A stretch of 13,523 bases of DNA from NCBI GenBank assembly GCA_043736155.1, contig JAYTDA010000073.1:1-13523 (forward strand), in the 5' to 3' direction. Source of the stretch: JANNRR01 sp043736155 (GTDB lineage: Bacteria; Pseudomonadota; Alphaproteobacteria; Rhodobacterales; Rhodobacteraceae). Of this stretch, positions 1-6,024 are shown piece by piece. Under the pieces are notes generated by a model that saw nothing but the letters and a program-made list of their open reading frames with translations, had not been told where the DNA came from and did no database searches. Position 1 is the stretch's first letter; each line of letters begins with the position of its first letter. A program made the translations under genes and the position numbers.

Positions 1-526
1 GGACGATATCGGCTTTTACATCCTGTCCACCCGGATGATGGCCCCGGCCATCGTCGCCGTACCGATCTTCTTCCTGTTCAAGACAATGGGCCTTCTGGAC
101 AGCGTCTGGGCCTTGATGCTGATCTATGCCGCGATCAACCTGAGCCTCGTCACCTGGATCATCCGCAGCTACATGCTTGATATTCCCAAGGAACTGGAGG
201 ATGCCGCCCGGACTGACGGCGCTGGCGATCTGCGAATCCTGTGGGAGATCATCGTACCTGCCTGCCTGCCGGGCATCATCACGGCGGCAGTTATCGCCAC
301 GATCTTCGCGATCAACGAGTTTCTCTTTACCCTGCTGATCGCCTCGACCGAAAAGGCCTATACGATGTCTGTGGCGCTGGCGAACTTCACCGGCGGCTCT
401 GACGGCGTGATCTACAATGCTATTGCCCTTGTGTCTTTCCTCGCCTTCGTGCCGATCCTGATCCTGGTGATCCTGATTCAAAAGCACCTGTCGCGCGGTC
501 TGACGATGGGCGCCGTGAAAGGATAG
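1..526 (+). CDS. Carbohydrate ABC transporter permease (MalG/UgpE type), 5'-truncated by window edge
   Basis: This is the C-terminal part of an inner-membrane permease of the binding-protein-dependent transporter family (CUT1 group, MalG-like); it would form half of the sugar channel. The first complete codon is at position 2 and the frame stays open from the window edge, so the start lies outside. The fragment has several hydrophobic segments (about residues 12-30, 34-58, 90-115 and 137-162). The cytoplasmic EAA loop that docks the ATPase is clear: LEDAARTDGAGD followed downstream by IIVPACLPG, at about residues 64-88. The stop is three bases before the ATPase gene, so the two are co-transcribed. 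The family assignment is secure from the EAA loop and membrane pattern. The sugar is unknown, because the binding protein and the partner permease lie to the left of the window. Confidence 0.92.
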   Translation, partial: DDIGFYILSTRMMAPAIVAVPIFFLFKTMGLLDSVWALMLIYAAINLSLVTWIIRSYMLDIPKELEDAARTDGAGDLRILWEIIVPACLPGIITAAVIATIFAINEFLFTLLIASTEKAYTMSVALANFTGGSDGVIYNAIALVSFLAFVPILILVILIQKHLSRGLTMGAVKG

Positions 527-529
527 TCC

Positions 530-1576
530 ATGGCTGCGATCCAACTTCAGAACATCGTCAAGCGGTATGGCGCCTTTGTCGGCGTGCAGAACATGTCGCT
601 GGACATTGACGACGAAGAGTTTCTGGTGCTGCTCGGCCCCTCGGGCTGCGGCAAGACCACCACAATGCGGATGATCGCCGGGCTGGAGGTGCCGACCGAA
701 GGCGATATCATCATCGGCGGCGAAGTGGTGAACGAGATCGACGCCCGCGACCGCGATGTGGCGATGGTGTTTCAGGGCTATGCGCTTTACCCGAACATGA
801 CGGTCTATGAAAACATCCGCTTCCCGCTGCGGATGCGCGGCGTTCCGGCAGCCGATCAGGACCGGCTGGTGCGGCAGGCCGCCGACATGGTCGAACTGGG
901 GGCGTTTCTGGACCGCAAGCCGGGGGCGCTGTCGGGCGGGCAGCGGCAGCGGGCGGCGCTGGCGCGGGCGGTGGTGCGCCAGCCGCAGGTGTTCCTGATG
1001 GACGAGCCGCTGTCGAATCTGGACGCGAAACTCCGCCAGTCGATGCGGGTGCAGATCAAGCACATGCAGCGACACCTCAAGGTCACCACCGTCTATGTCA
1101 CCCATGACCAGATCGAGGCGATGACGCTGGCTGACCGGATCGTGATCATGAACAAGGGCGCGATCCAGCAGGTCGGCACGCCCGACCAGATCTACACCGA
1201 TCCTGCCAACACCTTTGTGGCAGGCTTCATCGGCGGCCCACCGATGAACCTGATCGAAGGGACGGCGGCAGGCGGGCATTTCACCGCGCCCGGCGTCAGT
1301 GCGCCCTGTCCTGCCTATCTGTCGGGCAAGATCACGCTTGGTATCCGCCCCGAAGACTGCACTGTGGGCGGCGATCAGGTGCAAGGCATGGTTTACGGGG
1401 TCGAGCCGACGGGCGACGTGACCTATCTCAGCGTGTTGGCGGGGCCAAAGCAGATCGAGGTGAAGGCCGCCCGTGATTTCCGCTCGGACATCGACGTGCC
1501 GATCACCATTGGCTTCGACCCCGCGCGGCTCTACTTTTTCGGAGCCGACGGCGAACGGATCAGAAGCGCGGTATGA
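530..1576 (+). CDS. Sugar ABC transporter ATP-binding protein (MalK/UgpC family)
   Basis: This is the ATPase subunit that powers the sugar importer from the cytoplasmic face of the membrane. At 348 residues it is slightly shorter than typical MalK or UgpC proteins (about 360-370). All nucleotide-binding motifs are intact: Walker A GPSGCGKTT at residues 36-44, Q-loop Gln82, signature LSGGQ at 134-138, Walker B FLMDE at 155-159, D-loop NLDA near 163-166 and switch His192 in VTHDQ. The C-terminal third, from about 235, is a TOBE-type regulatory domain, as expected for MalK-like ATPases. The ATG at 530 has an AAAGGA ribosome site at 518-523, inside the end of the permease gene, which supports translational coupling. 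The substrate cannot be read from the ATPase. Polyol, maltose-type and glycerol-phosphate importers all use this subfamily. Confidence 0.95.
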   Translation: MAAIQLQNIVKRYGAFVGVQNMSLDIDDEEFLVLLGPSGCGKTTTMRMIAGLEVPTEGDIIIGGEVVNEIDARDRDVAMVFQGYALYPNMTVYENIRFPLRMRGVPAADQDRLVRQAADMVELGAFLDRKPGALSGGQRQRAALARAVVRQPQVFLMDEPLSNLDAKLRQSMRVQIKHMQRHLKVTTVYVTHDQIEAMTLADRIVIMNKGAIQQVGTPDQIYTDPANTFVAGFIGGPPMNLIEGTAAGGHFTAPGVSAPCPAYLSGKITLGIRPEDCTVGGDQVQGMVYGVEPTGDVTYLSVLAGPKQIEVKAARDFRSDIDVPITIGFDPARLYFFGADGERIRSAV

Positions 1577-1590
1577 CCAACCCGCGCTTT
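1564..1590 (+). terminator. Hairpin at end of ABC operon (weak terminator candidate)
   Basis: AAGCGCGG (1564-1571) and CCGCGCTT (1582-1589) form a perfect 8-bp stem with a 10-base loop. The stem spans the stop codon of the ATPase gene. Only three T residues follow, so it is a poor match to a classic intrinsic terminator, but it is well placed to end or protect the ABC operon transcript. Confidence 0.45.
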
Positions 1591-1854
1591 GACTGACCGA
1601 GGCAAAGCGGTGCGGGGTGATCCCTGGGCCCGGTGTCGTTGCCTCGACCTCGGACGATCAGCCTGAAGGAGCGCGGCTGTTGCTCGATACTGAATGCTTC
1701 CTGCCCCTAAAGGAAAAGGCGCGCGCGCGGGGTCGGGATTGCCGGACACCCGCAACCTTGCCCAGTTCCTGTTGGACCGGCGGCCGGGCTGCGGGATCCT
1801 GACACGCGGCGCGGATCGGGCTTTCCATCGTCTGAGCGACCGAACCGGGTTTCA

Positions 1855-1874
1855 CCCGACCTTTCGGGGTCGGG
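1855..1874. repeat. Small inverted repeat CCCGACC / GGTCGGG
   Basis: CCCGACC (1855-1861) and GGTCGGG (1868-1874) are perfect complements around the 6-base loop TTTCGG. With three mismatches the pairing can be extended outward by six bases on each side. The GGTCGGGG core also occurs in the larger palindrome at 8906-8965, but the arrangement differs, so a shared origin is only a possibility. Confidence 0.4.
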
Positions 1875-2084
1875 GCGAACTGTCCGTGCGGCTGCGGCGC
1901 CTGTTTCAACAGCGGTTTTGCCACTGGCCCGATCAAGCGACCGACCGCATCAGAGGCCGTGCAGCGTGCACGGGCCACGTTGGCGCAGAATGCTATGGGG
2001 CTGAGCCGGCAGACAGGCGTCCGGGATCATGCCACGACACGGGCCTTCCTCAACGCCACTCCCGCGCGGCCGACCAACCATGCC

Positions 2085-2113
2085 TTGGTATCGGCGCAGT
2101 CTTGGGCTAGTGT
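2085..2113 (+). promoter_or_regulatory. Weak sigma70-like promoter candidate upstream of the unknown gene pair
   Basis: TTGGTA (2085-2090, 4 of 6 consensus) and TAGTGT (2108-2113, 3 of 6) are separated by 17 bases. Transcription would begin near 2120, about 28 bases before the proposed GTG start at 2148. The match is weak in such GC-rich DNA. It is listed only because spacing and position fit. Confidence 0.25.
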
Positions 2114-2124
2114 AAAGGGGTCAA

Positions 2125-2144
2125 CCCGAGGTCGCCCGAGGTCG
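2125..2144 (+). repeat. Tandem duplication of a 10-base unit carrying the ribosome site
   Basis: The unit CCCGAGGTCG occurs twice head to tail (2125-2134 and 2135-2144) and is followed by a partial third copy, CCCGTG, which contains the proposed GTG start. Each copy carries a GAGG ribosome-binding core. The second core lies six bases before the GTG. Confidence 0.7.
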
Positions 2145-2147
2145 CCC

Positions 2148-2834
2148 GTGTCCAACCATTCGCCCCTCCGCCCGGATACGATGCCGCTGCGCGAAGCATT
2201 GCGTGGCCTGCGGTTTCTGCTGCGCCGCGGTGGGGAAACCCTGGCAGAGACGATTGCCATCGAAAGCCTGCCGAAACCCACTGCCGGTCTGGCCGGTGCC
2301 GTGCTGCGCGAAGTGGGCGGAATTGCCCGCAACGTCGATGAACTGGCCTCGGGGCTGGCGAAATCGGTGTTGGGCGCGGCAGAGCAGCCCTCGGTGACGC
2401 TGGACGATCTGGCCGCAGGGCAAGACAGCGCAGCGCAGTTCGGGGCGGCAGTGTATGTGGCGTTACGGTCGGTGTTGCGGCGGCTCGGCGCGCCGGGGGT
2501 CTTTGTCAGCGAGGCTGCGGCGCGGCGGGCGTGGGAACTGGACACCGGGACGGATGCCGCGACGCTGACGGTCAACCTGCTGGAGGCCCGCGTGGTGCGC
2601 GGCGCCACGGCGCAAGAGGCGGCGCGGGTGCCCGGCTCGGCGCTTGAACCCTTGGCGATCTTTGCCGTTCTTTTGTGGCTGCAATCCACCCGGTCGGACG
2701 CGGAAAACGAAGAGGCGCTGCACGCGGCAACCGATCTGGCCGTGGCGCTGGCCCCCGAAGTCGCCCGCGCCTGCGCCGACCGCGACACCCGCCGCATCGC
2801 GGCGCTTTATGCCCGCTACGCCGCCCATGTCTGA
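2148..2834 (+). CDS. Hypothetical protein of unknown function (first of an overlapping pair)
   Basis: I do not recognise this 228-residue protein. It has no signal peptide and no confident membrane helix. The sequence reads as mostly alpha-helical, with basic patches near the N-terminus (REALRGLRFLLRRGG, about residues 15-29), an amphipathic middle part and an Ala-rich C-terminal third. Its regular alternation of hydrophobic and charged residues is far more protein-like than that of overlapping frames on either strand. I chose the GTG at 2148 because GAGG sits six bases upstream. The ATG at 2181 is the alternative (217 residues) but has no clear ribosome site. The gene overlaps the next by eight bases, so the two products are probably made together. 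The neighbours (a sugar transporter operon and an IS3 relic) give no hint of its role. Confidence 0.7.
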   Translation: MSNHSPLRPDTMPLREALRGLRFLLRRGGETLAETIAIESLPKPTAGLAGAVLREVGGIARNVDELASGLAKSVLGAAEQPSVTLDDLAAGQDSAAQFGAAVYVALRSVLRRLGAPGVFVSEAAARRAWELDTGTDAATLTVNLLEARVVRGATAQEAARVPGSALEPLAIFAVLLWLQSTRSDAENEEALHAATDLAVALAPEVARACADRDTRRIAALYARYAAHV

Positions 2835-3417
2835 CATTCCCCGGCACCCCGAAGCGATTCCCGCCAGCAACGAACCGCTGCGCATCGCAGTGCGTCGCCT
2901 GCGCTGGTTCAAACAGGCCTTTCACCGCCACGCCGAGGCCTACGGGCGCGACCTCGGCTGCGCCTTCGAGGTGAACGAGGCGAAACTCGCCTCGGTCTTC
3001 GTGCGCTGGCTCGAAGCGATCGAGCGCCAGAAACCCGCCGACAAAAGCCAGCGCCGCGCGTTTTTCGAATTCGCCGCGGCCTTGATGCTGCGCGAACTGG
3101 TGGCGGATATCCCGGTGCGCGCCATTGGCCCTGCCACCCTTGCCGGGCCGGAGTCCGCCGCCGCGTTCTGGCCCGAAGGCTACTGCTGCACCATGTTCTG
3201 CGTGTCGGTCCACGCCGCAGCGATGGCACAGGAATTCCACGCAGCGACCGAAGTCGATCCTGCAGTCGACGATCTGCGCCATTGGTGGTCGTTTCGGGAA
3301 AACTCCCGCGAGGATGCCGGATTTTCTGCCGGTTTCCTGCAGTTGATCCTTGGCAACCAGCCCAATTGGGTGATGCCGGATGTCTTTCGTGCCCGCCTGG
3401 TGCAGGAAACGCTTTGA
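2827..3417 (+). CDS. Hypothetical protein of unknown function (second of the pair)
   Basis: I do not recognise this 196-residue protein. It starts at an ATG that overlaps the stop of the upstream gene (ATGTCTGA). No ribosome site is visible, so translation probably depends on ribosomes finishing the first gene. The N-terminal half is helical and highly charged (for example RLRWFKQAFHRHAEAYGR, residues 22-39). The middle has a striking less-charged core, WPEGYCCTMFCVSVHAAAM (about residues 117-135), with three cysteines within six residues. The C-terminus is rich in aromatic residues (RHWWSFREN). No transmembrane span or signal peptide is evident. The clustered cysteines could bind a metal or be structural; this is inference only. 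Pairing and overlap with the upstream gene suggest a two-subunit complex. Confidence 0.75.
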   Translation: MSDIPRHPEAIPASNEPLRIAVRRLRWFKQAFHRHAEAYGRDLGCAFEVNEAKLASVFVRWLEAIERQKPADKSQRRAFFEFAAALMLRELVADIPVRAIGPATLAGPESAAAFWPEGYCCTMFCVSVHAAAMAQEFHAATEVDPAVDDLRHWWSFRENSREDAGFSAGFLQLILGNQPNWVMPDVFRARLVQETL

Positions 3418-3438
3418 CCCGGTGGCCTGTCTTGCATC

Positions 3439-3476
3439 CGGGCCCTTGCATTCGGGCTCGTGCGTCCGGCTTTTTT
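3439..3476 (+). terminator. Possible terminator after the unknown gene pair
   Basis: CGGGCCC (3439-3445) can pair with GGGCTCG (3454-3460) with one G-T pair and an 8-base loop. A run of six T residues follows at 3471-3476, the only such run near the gene end. Ten bases separate stem and T-run, which is further than usual, so confidence is low. Confidence 0.3.
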
Positions 3477-3552
3477 CGGGATCGTAGGGCAGGCAGACAT
3501 TTGGCCCGGGTCCAGACAAGGTCCGTCAGCCCGCCAACCCGGTTGCCGGAAA

Positions 3553-3660
3553 GCGCCCGACATCACCTGGTCGATGGAGGTGATGGCCGACCGGCGCAGT
3601 GACGACTGTCAGTTCCGCTTGCTCAACCTGCCGGACGCCTTCAACCGCAAGAGGCCCTGC
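3553..3660 (+). pseudogene. Relic of an IS3-family transposase (OrfB integrase core fragment)
   Basis: About 36 codons read like the start of the DDE integrase core of IS3-family OrfB proteins. The remembered family pattern is N-x-V-W-S-M-D-F-M-x-D, then G-x-x-F-R-L-L-N-V-x-D-x-F-N-R-E. Here the frame gives PDITWSMEVMADR and then QFRLLNLPDAFNRKR. The first catalytic Asp of the DDE triad (in WSMD) is Glu here, codon GAG at 3577-3579. The similarity stops after about 3660, and no second Asp, catalytic Glu or OrfA is present. It is therefore a small non-functional remnant of an insertion, with terminal repeats and target duplication no longer recognisable. The match rests on memory of the family consensus, not on an alignment. 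Confidence 0.6.
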
Positions 3661-3931
3661 ACCAACGACCGTCTGAACATTGGCATCGGCGGCATCACAT
3701 CCGCACAGAAACTGCACTTGGCCGCACAAGCACCACGACTGCACCCCGGGAAGAATGGGAGTTACCTATCAGTCACCATTCTGGATCAATGATGCGGCGA
3801 AAACCAGATCCTGCATGCCACATCGGTCAGTTTGGCGAAAGTGGACGCAGCCGCTGTCCCGCCGACGGGGAGGCGGGGGCTTGGTCCAGCAAACCGATGC
3901 GGCAGCCTTTGCCGCCAATGGCAGCGCCGGC
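3661..3931. other. Spacer between the IS relic and infC; no gene seen
   Basis: No frame on either strand gives a recognisable protein between the transposase fragment and the infC stop. A loose inverted repeat, GAATGG (3753-3758) with CCATTC (3776-3781), lies in the middle and could be a trace of an element end, but six bases is too short to argue from. Together with 3418-3552 this makes about 500 bases of non-coding, apparently decayed DNA. Confidence 0.45.
3858..3877 (-). terminator. Hairpin downstream of infC (terminator candidate)
   Basis: CCCGCC (3858-3863) and GGCGGG (3872-3877) form a perfect 6-bp GC stem with an 8-base loop, 54 bases past the infC stop on the minus strand. No T-tract follows, so it may be a pause or RNA-stabilising hairpin instead of a true terminator. 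Confidence 0.3.
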
Positions 3932-4471
3932 CTATTTCGGGCCGATCATCATCACCATCTGGCGGCCTTCGAGCCGGGGCATCGACTCGATCTTGCCCAC
4001 TTCGGCCACATCATCGGCAACCCGGTTCAACAGTTCGGCCCCCAGTTGCTGGTGCGCCATTTCGCGGCCACGAAAGCGCAGGGTGATCTTGACCTTGTCG
4101 CCGCCTTCCAGAAACTTGAACACCGAGCGCATTTTGACGTCATAATCATGGGTATCGGTGCCGGGGCGGAACTTGATTTCCTTGATTTCGATGATGTGCT
4201 GTTTCTTGCGGGCTTCTGCCTCGCGCTTCTGGGTCTCGTACTTGTATTTGCCGAAATCCATGATCTTGCACACCGGCGGTTCGGCATTCGGCGAGATTTC
4301 CACCAGATCCAGCCCGGCCTGTTCGGCCATCACCAGTGCCTGCGCCGGGGTAACAACACCGACATTCTCACCCTCGGCACCAATCAGCCGGATTTCGGGG
4401 GAACGGATACGGTCGTTGATACGAGGGCCGGTTTCGCGCTGAGGCGGGGCATTGTGCGGGCGACGGGCTAT
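3932..4471 (-). CDS. infC: Translation initiation factor IF-3, with non-canonical ATA start
   Basis: IF-3 binds the 30S ribosomal subunit, prevents premature 50S joining and checks the start codon-initiator tRNA pairing. The product is 179 residues from the chosen start, almost the length of E. coli IF-3 (180). The N-domain carries the conserved PRINDRIR and EIRLIGAEGENVG segments. The linker and C-domain are intact (CKIMDFGKYKYE, KEIKFRPGTDTHDYD, and FRGREMAHQQLG). There is no in-frame ATG, GTG, TTG or CTG between the upstream stop (TAA, 4540-4538) and the conserved N-terminus. The first ordinary start, GTG at 4333, would remove 46 conserved residues. AAGGA (4484-4480) lies eight bases before ATA at 4471, so ATA is the best start. 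ATC at 4480 overlaps the ribosome site and is less likely. Rare AUU-type starts allow IF-3 to repress its own translation in E. coli; the same control is likely here. Confidence 0.95.
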   Translation of the reverse strand: MARRPHNAPPQRETGPRINDRIRSPEIRLIGAEGENVGVVTPAQALVMAEQAGLDLVEISPNAEPPVCKIMDFGKYKYETQKREAEARKKQHIIEIKEIKFRPGTDTHDYDVKMRSVFKFLEGGDKVKITLRFRGREMAHQQLGAELLNRVADDVAEVGKIESMPRLEGRQMVMMIGPK

Positions 4472-4504
4472 GGTGGTGATCCTTGTGATGTTGCAACCTG
4501 GCGT

Positions 4505-4533
4505 AAAATAGAGAGTTGGGCCGGTTACTTCAA
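4505..4533 (-). promoter_or_regulatory. Sigma70-like promoter for infC
   Basis: On the minus strand, TTGAAG (4533-4528, 4 of 6) and TATTTT (4510-4505, 4 of 6) are separated by exactly 17 bases. Transcription would start near 4498, leaving a leader of about 27 bases before the ATA start. That is long enough for the AAGGA ribosome site and little else. Spacing, strand and location all fit infC. Confidence 0.5.
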
Positions 4534-4655
4534 CCGCTTAATCCCGGTTCGGCGCTTTATCCGCTGCTGCGGTGCGGCGCTAACCTTTTCTTTCGGTGCA
4601 TTAGATGCCATATGGACCGCATGAGGGTGAAACCCTTGCAACGTGGGGATATGAT

Positions 4656-5087
4656 ATGAACAAGAATCTGATCATCGCCGTGGTCGTGCTGGTTCTGGCC
4701 GGTGGCGGCTATTACCAGTTCGTCTCAAAGCCGGCCAAGGAAGCCGCAGCCGCCGTTCAGGCCGAGGCTGACGCCGCCGCCAAAGCCACAGAAGAGGCCG
4801 CCGCAGCCGCCGCAGCCGCAGCAAAGGCCGCCGAAGAGGCCGCCGCCAAAGCCGCCGCAGACACCGCCGCCGCTGCAACCGATGCAACCGCCGCCGCCAC
4901 CACGATGCTGGATGATCTGCTGAAGCCGGAAAACTTTGATCTGGCCAAGATCACCGCCGCCATCGACGCGTCGTCGCTGGATGATGCCACCAAAACCACG
5001 CTGAAAGCGGCGGTCACCAGCGCCAAGGATACCCCGGCGCTGTTGCCGGCGGTGCTGGAGCAGGTGAAAGCCGCACTCAGCAAATAA
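4656..5087 (+). CDS. Small Ala-rich, membrane-anchored protein of unknown function
   Basis: The 143-residue protein starts with MNKN and a hydrophobic helix (residues about 5-18, LIIAVVVLVLAGGG). This would be an uncleaved membrane anchor or signal sequence; no lipobox cysteine is present. Residues about 27-85 are a low-complexity Ala/Lys/Glu/Asp stretch of AAAKA and EEAAA type, likely one long helix or coiled coil like the TolA middle domain. The last 60 residues are less repetitive (MLDDLLKPENFDLAKITAAI onwards) and probably fold as a small helical domain. The ATG at 4656 is preceded by GGGGAT (4645-4650). An upstream in-frame ATG at 4605 would put 17 polar residues before the anchor and is less likely. 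The gene diverges from infC and is convergent with fpr. No function can be assigned; a periplasmic spacer or envelope protein is a guess. Confidence 0.8.
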   Translation: MNKNLIIAVVVLVLAGGGYYQFVSKPAKEAAAAVQAEADAAAKATEEAAAAAAAAAKAAEEAAAKAAADTAAAATDATAAATTMLDDLLKPENFDLAKITAAIDASSLDDATKTTLKAAVTSAKDTPALLPAVLEQVKAALSK

Positions 5088-5099
5088 GGCCCAGAACAA

Positions 5100-5128
5100 G
5101 ACGCCGCACTGGCATGCTGTGCGGCGTC
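5100..5128. terminator. Perfect 10-bp hairpin between convergent genes
   Basis: GACGCCGCAC (5100-5109) and GTGCGGCGTC (5119-5128) are perfect complements around a 9-base loop. The hairpin starts 12 bases after the stop of the Ala-rich gene and lies 55 bases past the fpr stop on the other strand. It is placed to end transcription from both sides. Neither strand has a real T-tract after it, so it differs from the textbook intrinsic terminator. Confidence 0.6.
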
Positions 5129-5183
5129 CAGCTATTGCAGAGGATCGACAGCAGGCACCGGCCGCCCGCCGCCCGGCAGTGGG

Positions 5184-5999
5184 TCAGCCGACAAAGGCCT
5201 TTTCCACAACATATTCCAGCGGTTCCGAATTGGCGCCTTCGTGCAGGCCGAATTTCTCCAGCACGGCTTTGACATCATGGTTGAACGCCAGTGAGCCGCA
5301 GACCATGGCGCGATCATCTTCGGCGTCGAGACCGGGAATGTCCAGATCGGCAAAAACCTTGCCCGACAACAGGTTGTCGGTGATTCTTCCCATATGGGGT
5401 GAAGGTTCGCGGGTGGTGGTCGGGTAATACAGCAGCTTGCCTTCGACCATGTCACCAATTAGCGGATCGCCCTGCAACCCCTCGACCAGTTCCCGCCCGT
5501 AGGCCAGTTCCGCCACGTCGCGGCAGGTGTGCATCATCACCACCTGGTCGTATTTGTCATAAGTATCGGGGTCGCGCATCAGGCTGGCAAATGGCGCAAT
5601 GCCGGTGCCGGTGGCCAGAAAGAACACCCGGCGGCCCGGCAACAGCGCATCATGCACCAGGGTTCCGACCGGTTTCGGCCGCAGGATGATCTGATCACCG
5701 GGCTGGATATGCTGCAACCGCGAGGTCAGCGGGCCATCCGGCACCTTGATCGAATAGAACTCCAGTTCCTCATCCCACGACGGTGATGCAATCGAATAGG
5801 CCCGCAGCAGCGGTTTGCCGGTTTCACCCATCAGACCGATCATCACGAACTCGCCGGAGCGGAACCGCAGCGATTTTGGCCGGGTTACCCGGAATGAAAA
5901 CAGCCGGTCGGTCCAATGCCGCACCGAAGTCACGGTTTGTGCATCGGACAGGGTTCTTACCGGGGGGATGGCGGTCGTCACGGGTGATTGGTCATTCAT
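5184..5999 (-). CDS. fpr: Ferredoxin-NADP(+) reductase
   Basis: This FAD enzyme moves electrons between NADPH and ferredoxin or flavodoxin in the cytoplasm. At 271 residues it matches the length of bacterial FPRs (R. capsulatus FPR is about 272) and resembles that protein along its whole length. The FAD-binding motif RAYSIASP is at residues 66-73. The NADP-binding loop GTGIAPF is at 131-137. The nicotinamide-site motif CGSLAF is at 234-239. The C-terminus VEKAFVG is the bacterial subclass I ending, without the terminal Tyr of plant enzymes. It is the last gene of the sulfur operon, 25 bases after the DUF934 gene, with no strong ribosome site before the ATG. In this setting it probably supplies reduced ferredoxin to the sulfite reductase. 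That link is inferred from context; FPRs also serve oxidative-stress and general redox roles. Confidence 0.95.
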   Translation of the reverse strand: MNDQSPVTTAIPPVRTLSDAQTVTSVRHWTDRLFSFRVTRPKSLRFRSGEFVMIGLMGETGKPLLRAYSIASPSWDEELEFYSIKVPDGPLTSRLQHIQPGDQIILRPKPVGTLVHDALLPGRRVFFLATGTGIAPFASLMRDPDTYDKYDQVVMMHTCRDVAELAYGRELVEGLQGDPLIGDMVEGKLLYYPTTTREPSPHMGRITDNLLSGKVFADLDIPGLDAEDDRAMVCGSLAFNHDVKAVLEKFGLHEGANSEPLEYVVEKAFVG

Positions 6000-6024
6000 C
6001 TGGGGTCTGCCGGGGTTCTAGGCT

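Larger units (their letters stand above)
1577..2147. other. 571-base stretch with no convincing gene
   Basis: Both strands contain open frames of up to about 140 codons here, but their translations are rich in Arg, Pro, Gly and Ala, lack ordered hydrophobic patterning, and match no family I know. I see no tRNA, rRNA or CRISPR structure. The stretch holds the ABC-operon hairpin at its left end, a small hairpin near 1855-1874, a weak promoter-like pair near 2085-2113 and a tandem 10-base duplication just before the next gene. It may be eroded former coding DNA, but nothing proves that. Confidence 0.5.

Noticed and set aside
1577..2147. Possible tRNA, CRISPR or riboswitch in the gene-free stretch
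   Set aside because: No cloverleaf with a TTC-type arm, no regularly spaced repeats and no known riboswitch core could be seen.
2572..3519. Minus-strand open frame (315 codons) across the unknown gene pair
   Set aside because: The plus-strand products have ordered hydrophobic patterning and a start-stop overlap. The minus frame is Arg/Gly/Pro-rich and crosses both genes.
3753..3781. GAATGG/CCATTC inverted repeat as an insertion-sequence terminus
   Set aside because: Six bases separated by 17 is within chance expectation, and no matching partner end or target duplication was found.
3680..4624. Plus-strand open frame (314 codons) opposite infC
   Set aside because: infC is unmistakable on the minus strand, so this frame is a shadow that also crosses the infC promoter.
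4605..4655. Upstream ATG at 4605 as the start of the Ala-rich protein
   Set aside because: It adds 17 polar residues before the membrane helix, and no better ribosome site precedes it. GGGGAT before 4656 supports the later start.
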